Assembly: GCA_937980625.1 (NCBI GenBank) | Contig: CALJPJ010000276.1 | Span: 1-6,022, forward strand | Length of the DNA: 6,022 nt | Reading direction: 5' to 3' | Source: an uncultured Bdellovibrionales bacterium | GTDB lineage: Bacteria > Bdellovibrionota > Bdellovibrionia > Bdellovibrionales > UBA1609 | Shown here: one piece after another, positions 1 to 4,979 of the stretch | How positions within the stretch are numbered: position 1 is the first letter of the stretch | Layout: every line of letters begins with the position of its first letter | Translations under genes and position numbers: made by a program | Notes under the pieces: generated by a model | The model's input: the letters and a program-made list of their open reading frames with translations, nothing else | What the model was told of the DNA's origin: nothing | Database searches by the model: none

Positions 1-3
1 AAT

Positions 4-10
4 AGGAGGT
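4..10 (+). promoter_or_regulatory. Strong ribosome binding site that fixes a TTG start
   Basis: AGGAGGT lies 5 nt (counted from GGAGG) upstream of the TTG at 15. It is close to a perfect anti-16S match with good spacing, which is the main reason for accepting a TTG start for the following gene. No promoter can be judged because the window begins here. Confidence 0.8.
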
Positions 11-14
11 TAAT

Positions 15-422
15 TTGAATTATAGTATCAATGATATAGAAGGCATCGGACCCGAATTTGCTGGACGCCTAAACCGTGCTGGAATTAACACAGTTGATCA
101 GCTGCTTGCTAAGGGGACAACTGCTCAAAACAGGCACCGTATTGCTGCTGAAAGTGGCTGTAACGAATCTACCATTTTAAAATGGGTGGGCATGGCTGAT
201 CTATTTCGCATTAATGGCGTATCTTCTCAATACTCTGAATTACTACATTTATGTGGCGTTCATTCTGTAGCTGATTTGGCAGGAAGGGTTCCCAAAAAAT
301 TGCATCGAAAAATGCAACACATTAATCAAACTAAAAATGTAAGCAAAACTATACCGTCGATTAAAAGTTTAGAAACTTTTATTTTAGAAGCAAAGCAATT
401 ACCCAGAATAAACTTTGTTTAA
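15..422 (+). CDS. DUF4332-like helix-hairpin-helix protein (135 aa)
   Basis: Small cytoplasmic protein with two helix-hairpin-helix-like segments. The first (about residues 7-33) carries the IEGIGPEFAGRLNRAGI pattern, and the second (about residues 65-97) carries INGVSSQYSELLHLCGV followed by a VADLAGRVP turn. The doubled 'GIG/GV...L...GI...dLL' layout is typical of the DUF4332 family, whose function is not established. HhH folds often bind DNA non-specifically or mediate protein contacts, so a nucleic-acid role is only an inference. There is no signal peptide, membrane segment or catalytic motif. The start is TTG preceded by AGGAGG; translation from it begins directly before the first HhH motif, and the first internal ATG (codon 60) would remove that domain. 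The stop is TAA at 420-422, followed by a hairpin terminator. The gene converges on the neighbouring signalling cluster and has no visible functional link to it. Family call fairly confident; function unknown. Confidence 0.82.
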   Translation: MNYSINDIEGIGPEFAGRLNRAGINTVDQLLAKGTTAQNRHRIAAESGCNESTILKWVGMADLFRINGVSSQYSELLHLCGVHSVADLAGRVPKKLHRKMQHINQTKNVSKTIPSIKSLETFILEAKQLPRINFV

Positions 423-509
423 AACCACTAGACGTAATAAATCCTCGAGACAGAGCCCTTCCATGGGCTCTGTCTTTACATTTAACCACTAGACGCAAAG
501 TCCCTCGAG
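423..509. repeat. Imperfect direct-repeat pair flanking the terminator hairpin
   Basis: Copy 1 at 423-449 and copy 2 at 484-509 both start with the identical 12-mer AACCACTAGACG and both end in CTCGAG, with a more variable middle of about 8-9 bases (one base longer in copy 1). Copy 1 begins immediately after the stop codon of the HhH gene, and the 11-bp hairpin lies between the copies. The copies start 61 bp apart. This could be a local duplication of a 3'-UTR unit, a footprint of recombination, or a small dispersed repeat; the window does not decide between these. Confidence 0.6.
448..477 (+). terminator. Intrinsic terminator, perfect 11-bp stem
   Basis: AGACAGAGCCC (448-458) pairs perfectly with GGGCTCTGTCT (465-475) around a 6-nt TTCCAT loop, followed on the plus strand by TTT and then a T-rich ACATTT. 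It lies 25 bp after the stop codon of the DUF4332-like gene, which it most likely terminates. The stem is symmetrical and may also stop leftward transcription arriving from the response-regulator gene, but the minus-strand side has only ATTTATT rather than a clean U-run. Confidence 0.8.
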
Positions 510-537
510 GAAGAAAGCAATTCTTGCCCCCCACAAT

Positions 538-1917
538 TTAAATATCTGATGCAAGTAGTTCTTCTTTTCTATATAAAGTTTTACGGCCAATGCCCAAAAC
601 ACGAGCTGCCTCTTCTTTAGTAGAGGTTCTCTTCATTATTTCTTTTATATACTTTAGCTCAAGCTCTTGTAAAGTTAAGTATTGTCCTGATTTTAAACAA
701 AACAAGTCCACATAGTCTTCTTCAGTTTTAGAAAGTGCTTCTCTTTTCATTTTAAAATCTGATACCAACAAATCACTACCTTGAGCTAAAACAAAGGCGC
801 GCTCTAATATATTTTCAAGCTCCCTAATATTACCAGGCCAATCATAGCTCATTAAGTAATCAAAAGTTTCTTGCGGAATATTTTTTTTAACACTCCACTT
901 ATCTGATAGTTTATTGGCAATAAATGGTATTAAAAACTCTAAGTCCTCTTTACGCTTTCTAAGAGGTGGTATTGTAATGGGAATGACATTTAAGCGATAA
1001 AATAGATCTTCACGAAACTCACCATCATCTACCATTTTATTTAGGTCTCTATGAGTGGCACACACAACCCTCAGATCCACTTTAATATTTTCTTTACCAC
1101 CGACTGGCCTTATTACTTTTTCTTGCAACACGCGCAATAATTTTGCCTGTAAATGTAATGGAATTTCACCAATCTCATCTAAAAAAAGTGTTCCACCACT
1201 AGAGGCTTCAATCAAACCCACCTTATCATTATTAGCCCCTGTAAATGAGCCCTTCACATATCCAAAAAGTTCACTTTCAACTAAACTCTCTGGTATTGAA
1301 GCACTATTTACGGCAATAAATGGACCATTAGCTCTAGCACTGTTATCATGAATTGCCCTAGCTACTCGCTCTTTACCAACTCCACTTTCACCGCTTATTA
1401 AAACTGTAGAGTCAAATTTACCAACACGCATTACAGTGTTGTACACATCTTTAATAACCTGACTTTTTCCGACAAAATTTTTAATTGAGCGACCTGAATA
1501 AAGGTTATTTTTTAAATTCGTGATCTCACTTTTTTCAAGTACATGCTCAATTGCTTTTTTAATTCGGGCGAAAAATAACTCTTGATTAACTGGTTTTAGT
1601 AAAAAATCATAAGCTCCCAAGCGCATGGCATCAACTGGACCCTGTATACTCTCATTGCCTGAAATAAATACCACTGGCGTATGGCCAAAGGTCTCTTTTA
1701 ACTTTTCTAAAAGCTCAAGCCCTGACATTTCTGGCATATAAATATCACTGAGCAATAAAAAGGGACGATCTGCGCTACGGTTTGTTAGGTAATCTAAAAC
1801 CTTTTGTGGCTGATTAAAAGACCTAAAAGTGAGACTCATTTTTTTACATAACATTTCAAGTATTAATAAATCCGTTGAATCATCATCAAGTAATATAACT
1901 TCACAAGCACTATTCAT
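538..1917 (-). CDS. Sigma-54-dependent response regulator, NtrC family
   Basis: A 459-residue transcription activator with the full NtrC-type layout and usual length. Receiver domain, residues 5-125: acidic residues D11/D12, phosphoacceptor D58 (LSDIYMPEMSG), switch S86, K108-P109. AAA+ domain, about 145-375: Walker A GESGVGKE at 176-183, ESELFG at 214-219, the sigma-54 contact loop GSFTGA at 223-228 (a serine variant of GAFTGA), Walker B GGTLFLDE at 241-248, arginine-finger region FREDLFYRLN at 301-310, and sensor II WPGNIRELEN at 360-369. C-terminal Fis-type helix-turn-helix, about 418-455 (AARVLGIGRKTLYRK). All key residues are present, so phosphorylation at D58, ATP hydrolysis and sigma-54 open-complex formation are expected. 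It is the last gene of the leftward cluster, 48 bp after the HPt gene, and is its probable phosphoryl acceptor. The ATG at 1917 has no clear Shine-Dalgarno; it is chosen because the receiver domain begins within five residues. Target promoters are unknown. Confidence 0.96.
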   Translation of the reverse strand: MNSACEVILLDDDSTDLLILEMLCKKMSLTFRSFNQPQKVLDYLTNRSADRPFLLLSDIYMPEMSGLELLEKLKETFGHTPVVFISGNESIQGPVDAMRLGAYDFLLKPVNQELFFARIKKAIEHVLEKSEITNLKNNLYSGRSIKNFVGKSQVIKDVYNTVMRVGKFDSTVLISGESGVGKERVARAIHDNSARANGPFIAVNSASIPESLVESELFGYVKGSFTGANNDKVGLIEASSGGTLFLDEIGEIPLHLQAKLLRVLQEKVIRPVGGKENIKVDLRVVCATHRDLNKMVDDGEFREDLFYRLNVIPITIPPLRKRKEDLEFLIPFIANKLSDKWSVKKNIPQETFDYLMSYDWPGNIRELENILERAFVLAQGSDLLVSDFKMKREALSKTEEDYVDLFCLKSGQYLTLQELELKYIKEIMKRTSTKEEAARVLGIGRKTLYRKEELLASDI

Positions 1918-1920
1918 GCC

Positions 1921-1933
1921 ATGATTAAATCAT
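1921..1933. promoter_or_regulatory. Perfect 13-bp dyad just upstream of the regulator start
   Basis: ATGATTAAATCAT is a perfect palindrome (6-bp arms around a central A), 3 bp upstream of the response-regulator start codon in the 48-bp gap after the HPt gene. A one-base centre is unsuited to an RNA hairpin, so a protein-binding dyad is the more natural reading, for example an autoregulatory operator. In such AT-rich DNA a short dyad can arise by chance. Confidence 0.35.
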
Positions 1934-1965
1934 ATTTTATAAATAACTAAAGGACTTTTTTTTGT

Positions 1966-2325
1966 TTAGTCTAGGTAATTGTCGAAAATATAGCTAAACG
2001 AATGAAATGAAGTTTCTTTTAAGCTTTCTAGCAAGGCTAAGTCTTGCTCAAAAGATTGGCCTTCTCCTTCCACTCTGCATTTTAATTGAGCTAATCGCTC
2101 TGCTGCAGCGTCCATACCTAAATTTTTAAATTGATTTTGAAGCTTATGCATTAAAAATAAGACAGCAGCCTTATTATTAGTTTTAAATAAATCAGGACCA
2201 AAATTAATTAACTCTGAATAACATGACTGCGTAGAACTATATAGTTTACTCAACCCCTCTACTTCATTAAATTCAGTAAATAAATTGACTAACTCACATA
2301 TCTGCTTGTGATTAATTAACTCCAT
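1966..2325 (-). CDS. Stand-alone HPt phosphotransfer protein (119 aa)
   Basis: Small, all-helical, cytoplasmic protein. Residues 57-82 (FLMHKLQNQFKNLG...AAERLAQLK) match the HPt signature 'aHtLKGsaa.lGa..La...', placing the phosphorylatable histidine at H60 and the conserved glycine at G70. The rest fits the HPt four-helix bundle of about 100-120 residues. The usual Lys-Gly after H-x-L is Gln63-Asn64 here, which could alter transfer rate or partner choice. The expected role is to carry phosphoryl groups from the receivers of the hybrid kinase to the downstream NtrC-type regulator; this follows from family knowledge and gene order and is not shown by sequence alone. The ATG at 2325 has no Shine-Dalgarno, but a consensus promoter ends 6 bp upstream, suggesting a leaderless transcript. 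The regulator gene follows after 48 bp, so the two may be co-transcribed. HPt call moderately confident. Confidence 0.75.
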   Translation of the reverse strand: MELINHKQICELVNLFTEFNEVEGLSKLYSSTQSCYSELINFGPDLFKTNNKAAVLFLMHKLQNQFKNLGMDAAAERLAQLKCRVEGEGQSFEQDLALLESLKETSFHSFSYIFDNYLD

Positions 2326-2331
2326 AAAGAA

Positions 2332-2359
2332 ATTATATTTATTTTTTCAATGGTGTAAA
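2332..2359 (-). promoter_or_regulatory. Sigma-70-type promoter giving a predicted leaderless HPt mRNA
   Basis: On the minus strand TTTACA (2354-2359) and a perfect TATAAT (2332-2337) are separated by 16 bp. Only 6 bases (TTCTTT) lie between the -10 box and the ATG at 2325, so transcription should begin at or next to the A of the start codon. This agrees with the absence of any Shine-Dalgarno. Direct repeats TTCAATG (plus strand, 2346-2352 and 2369-2375, 23 bp apart) bracket the -35 box and may bind a regulator. The promoter would let the HPt and response-regulator genes be expressed apart from the kinase. Confidence 0.6.
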
Positions 2360-2390
2360 CAAAAAAACTTCAATGAAATATATTTTAAAA

Positions 2391-2687
2391 CTAAAGACTA
2401 CAAAAATAATCATCAACTATAACCTGGAGTCTAAGCAAATATTCCTTAGCTTCAGAATACCTTTTTAAAACTATTTTATTTAAAACCTCTTTAGAAATAT
2501 TCTCAATTTCTGGAAACCCAAACATCCTAGCATTTTCACAGTAATTAGAAAGTTTTGACTCAACGGCAGAAAAATTCTCTTCTTCTAAGGATATTTGCAA
2601 TAAGGCCATCTCAATTTTACGCTTTGTAAGGTATGATTTTTGAAGTATCTGAAAGTCACTCCATTCATAATTATTTTCAGAAACCAA
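2391..2687 (-). CDS. Degenerate HPt-fold protein lacking the active histidine (98 aa)
   Basis: Small, predicted all-helical protein. Its length and pattern follow stand-alone HPt domains: a first helix (about 18-36), then 'EENFSAVESKLSNYCENARMF' leading into GFPEIENISKEVL (57-69), which matches the HPt stretch '...aHkmKGsgg.fGFpEIs.lakeLe'. Aligning on FGFPE places S47 where the histidine should be, and C50 and E51 in place of the usual Lys-Gly. It therefore cannot accept a phosphoryl group in the normal way. Possible roles are decoy, receiver-binding antagonist or scaffold for the hybrid kinase (inference). The start is TTG at 2687 with a very strong AGGAGGG site, and translation continues unbroken to TAG at 2391. 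It lies 41 bp after the kinase gene and 65 bp before the intact HPt gene, so it is probably co-transcribed with the kinase. The open frame and strong RBS argue against a decaying pseudogene. An unrelated helical protein is the main alternative. Confidence 0.68.
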   Translation of the reverse strand: MVSENNYEWSDFQILQKSYLTKRKIEMALLQISLEEENFSAVESKLSNYCENARMFGFPEIENISKEVLNKIVLKRYSEAKEYLLRLQVIVDDYFCSL

Positions 2688-2691
2688 AAAA

Positions 2692-2698
2692 CCCTCCT
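2692..2698 (-). promoter_or_regulatory. Strong ribosome binding site for the degenerate HPt gene
   Basis: The minus strand reads AGGAGGG followed by TTTT and the TTG start at 2687, giving about 5 nt between GGAGG and the start codon. It is the strongest Shine-Dalgarno in the cluster and decides the TTG start; the next in-frame ATG is codon 27, inside the first predicted helix. Confidence 0.75.
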
Positions 2699-2728
2699 AG
2701 TCAGATAGCTGCTGCATCTAAAAGGCTA

Positions 2729-4729
2729 TCAAAAACAAAGGTTATTGACTACTTTATTTAAATCAACTGGACTAAGTGGTTTTTTTAAAAAGCCAGCAAA
2801 GTGAGAGGAGTCCTCATCTTTAAATGAAATCTCATCTGCAGAAAAGGCAACAACTGGTACTTTTTTAATATTTTGGCTTTCAGCAATTTTCTGCGCTGTT
2901 TCAAAACCGTCCATCCCAGGCATATTTAAATCTAAAAGCACCAAATCAAAATCAGTGTTTTGCAACTTGTCTAAGCACTCCTGACCATCATAGGCACTTT
3001 CAAAGCTATGGTTATTTTTATAAAAATAATACTTTAAAATCTCATGATTATCTTTACAATCATCTACAATAAGCACTTTGGCAGACTTGACTTTAACAGA
3101 AGGAAGCGCCTTTAAAACTTGTGGGTCAATCTTTTGCTCCCTATGTCTTCTTTTATCTTTAACTGAATACTCCCACCCCATATATATGGAAGTTTTAGTT
3201 ACAAACTCTTTCACATTGAGCGGCTTTTCAATAAAACCATCTGCTTTTTTTAAAGTCGATATAAAAATAGCCTCAGACTTAAAAATACTATATAGCAAAA
3301 CTGAAGATTTAATACTTTTATTTTTTCTCACTTGATCTAAATATTGATCTCCAGAAAGCACGGGCATATTTAAATCTAATAATACTAAATCTGGATGAGT
3401 GTCCTTAGTTATTTGAAAAGCTTCAAGACCATCTTTGGCAGTGGCTACTTCAAAACCAAGCTCTTGTAACTTTTTTTTGGTGATATCACGTATATCTCTT
3501 GAGTCGTCAACAACCAAAATATACTTACGCTCTTTGATTCTATATTTTTTTAAATCAAAACCCAAGCTTTGCCCCATGGCGGAAGTTTCCGGCGACTTAT
3601 TTTGATTACCAGCTTTATAAATTGGCAGCAAAATATTCATGGAGGTTCCATGAGGCATGCGATTAGAAGCCCAAATACGCCCCATATGGTACTGACATAT
3701 TCGTCGACAAATACTCAAGCCCAGGCCAAAGCCTTTTGTATAATCCTCATCTTTTGACTGTTTATATGGCGTAAAAATAGATTCTAGCTTACTCGCTGGA
3801 ATGCCCTCTCCTTCATCAGAAATAACAATATTTATCATATCATTTTTTGAAACTGGACTATCATAATTTCTAACTTTAACTTTAACTTTAGTATTTGGCT
3901 TAGAGTACTTAATCGCATTATCTAATAAGTTGGTGAATAACTGAAGCATGGATTTTTTATCTGCAAATAAATTAAAGTCATTTTCAATTTCTAGAAAAAA
4001 TTTTATATTCTTATCATTATCAGCAAAACTTAAGTTATTTATTATTCCCTCTAAAAGATCTCTGCCATTAATTTTTTCAAAATTTAAACGCATATTTTTT
4101 TTTGATCGAAACTCATCTAAAATATCAACAACCAAATCTAAAGCTAATTGAGCATTGTGCTGTGATCTAATCACTTTCGTTTTAGCCAAGTCATTTAACT
4201 CATAAGCAGGGTCAGTTAATAGAATCTCCATATAAGATTTAATAATAGTCAGGGGACCTTTTATATCGTGTGACACTACGGCCAAATGATCATTTTTTTT
4301 TCTTTGCTGAACCTTAATATTATCCCATATTCGAACTTTACCTAAAATATTTTTTAGAGTATTCACAAGCTGGTCCTGGGTAAGGTCAGCTTCAACAAAG
4401 TAATCTTGAACTCCGTGACGTATATAATCAGTTAGACTAATTTTTGTTTTTTTATCAGAAATAACAATAACAGGTGCAAACAAAAAATCTTTATGCAAAC
4501 GAATACGACGAATTTCTTCTAAACCAGTTCTGTGATCGCTTGTATAAAAAACAAAGCAATCTGTATTTGTTTGGCTATAGTCAGCCAAAGCACTAGCCAC
4601 GGCAGCATACCTAGTTAAACTAATATTAGATAAATCAACAACTTTATTGTCCCTAACACTATTAAATAATTTTTCAAACCTAAAAAAACCGGCCTTGTCA
4701 CTTGATACAAATTTAATTCGAACGCCCAC
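2729..4729 (-). CDS. Soluble hybrid histidine kinase with two receivers
   Basis: A 666-residue cytoplasmic sensor kinase with no signal peptide or membrane segment. Order: degenerate receiver-like domain (about 3-130), HisKA (about 145-210), HATPase_c (about 255-372), receiver 1 (about 402-518), receiver 2 (about 550-666). The H-box is SHDIKGPL with H154. ATP-site motifs are the N-box NLLDNAIKYS (N267, N271), G1 DEGEGI (305-310) and G2 GFGLGL (333-338). Receiver 1 keeps D408/D409, D452, S481 and K502; receiver 2 keeps D556/D557, D600, S630 and K650, so both should be phosphorylatable. The N-terminal domain has SSD for the acidic pair, no Asp at the phosphosite (Y62/T63 region, near FVFYTSDHRTG) and VEAD where KP is expected, so it is a pseudo-receiver that may act as the input module. 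The start is GTG with a modest AAAGG six bases upstream, 3 codons before the first receiver strand. It heads the cluster that encodes two HPt-type proteins and a sigma-54 regulator. The sensed signal is unknown. Confidence 0.95.
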   Translation of the reverse strand: MGVRIKFVSSDKAGFFRFEKLFNSVRDNKVVDLSNISLTRYAAVASALADYSQTNTDCFVFYTSDHRTGLEEIRRIRLHKDFLFAPVIVISDKKTKISLTDYIRHGVQDYFVEADLTQDQLVNTLKNILGKVRIWDNIKVQQRKKNDHLAVVSHDIKGPLTIIKSYMEILLTDPAYELNDLAKTKVIRSQHNAQLALDLVVDILDEFRSKKNMRLNFEKINGRDLLEGIINNLSFADNDKNIKFFLEIENDFNLFADKKSMLQLFTNLLDNAIKYSKPNTKVKVKVRNYDSPVSKNDMINIVISDEGEGIPASKLESIFTPYKQSKDEDYTKGFGLGLSICRRICQYHMGRIWASNRMPHGTSMNILLPIYKAGNQNKSPETSAMGQSLGFDLKKYRIKERKYILVVDDSRDIRDITKKKLQELGFEVATAKDGLEAFQITKDTHPDLVLLDLNMPVLSGDQYLDQVRKNKSIKSSVLLYSIFKSEAIFISTLKKADGFIEKPLNVKEFVTKTSIYMGWEYSVKDKRRHREQKIDPQVLKALPSVKVKSAKVLIVDDCKDNHEILKYYFYKNNHSFESAYDGQECLDKLQNTDFDLVLLDLNMPGMDGFETAQKIAESQNIKKVPVVAFSADEISFKDEDSSHFAGFLKKPLSPVDLNKVVNNLCF

Positions 4730-4827
4730 TAAAAGCCTTTAAAACTAACTAATATTAATTTATAAAAAAATTTTATTAATCAGCTATCCACGTGAAAAAT
4801 AAAATTGAAGACCAATGATACAACTTT

Positions 4828-4860
4828 TTCTTGAAACCGCATGTCATCTTGAGTCAAGAA
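4828..4860. promoter_or_regulatory. Inverted repeats overlapping the CheB-CheR promoter -35
   Basis: TTCTTGA (4828-4834) and its exact reverse complement TCAAGAA (4854-4860) are separated by 19 bp. A second half-site CTTGA at 4848-4852 forms a tight palindrome CTTGAGTCAAG (4848-4858) with the right arm. The tight palindrome covers the -35 box at 4849-4854, so a bound protein would block or remodel this promoter. Candidate operator; no binding protein can be named. Confidence 0.45.
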
Positions 4861-4876
4861 CAAACTCACTTATAAT
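4849..4876 (+). promoter_or_regulatory. Sigma-70-type promoter for the CheB-CheR gene
   Basis: TTGAGT (4849-4854) and a perfect TATAAT (4871-4876) are separated by 16 bp on the plus strand. The predicted start of transcription is near 4883, which leaves an untranslated leader of about 97 nt before the ATG at 4980. No strong leader structure was noticed. Confidence 0.6.
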
Positions 4877-4979
4877 ACCAGCCACTTCATGGTAAAATAA
4901 CCTGAAACACTATCTTTTATTTACTATTAAAGTTATACGATTTGTCAGTCACGCTTAGTTTTTATTTGGAGTATACAAA

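Larger units (their letters stand above)
4730..4979. other. Divergent intergenic regulatory region, 250 bp
   Basis: This is the gap between the start codons of the leftward kinase gene and the rightward CheB-CheR gene. The kinase-proximal half (4741-4780) is almost pure A/T. A convincing rightward promoter is visible at 4849-4876. No equally good leftward promoter was found for the kinase: the minus strand has TATAAA at 4759-4764 without a matching -35. No small gene, RNA gene or sigma-54 type (GG-N10-GC) promoter was recognised here. Confidence 0.7.

Noticed and set aside
223..228. Possible DNA-repair or recombination role for the HhH protein at 15-422
   Set aside because: Helix-hairpin-helix patterns alone do not define an enzyme; no nuclease, ligase or polymerase motif is present, so no function was assigned.
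480..486. ATTTAAC, matching the RYYYAAC core of integron attC sites
   Set aside because: No paired GTTRRRY core or attC-like imperfect stem was found at a suitable distance, and no integrase or cassette structure is visible; a 7-base degenerate match is expected by chance.
511..525. AAGAA/TTCTT hairpin downstream of the response regulator
   Set aside because: A 5-bp A/T-rich stem without a U-tract on the minus strand; not supportable as a terminator.
517..530. Sigma-54-like GG-N10-GC arrangement on the minus strand
   Set aside because: It lies after the stop codon of the regulator and would drive transcription into the terminator and antisense to the DUF4332-like gene; the GG comes from a plain G-run and the TGGCAC element is poor.
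1055..1351. Open frame of 98 codons on the plus strand
   Set aside because: It lies wholly antisense within the AAA+ domain of the response regulator, whose conserved motifs account for the sequence; no ribosome binding site or recognisable product.
2704..2730. GATAGC/GCTATC inverted repeat after the kinase stop codon
   Set aside because: Only 6 bp with a 15-nt loop and no T-run follows, so it is too weak to call a terminator or regulatory hairpin.
3078..4151. Three plus-strand open frames within the kinase region (3078-3335, 3569-3757, 3948-4151)
   Set aside because: All are antisense to conserved receiver, HATPase or HisKA-linker coding sequence and encode no recognisable domain.
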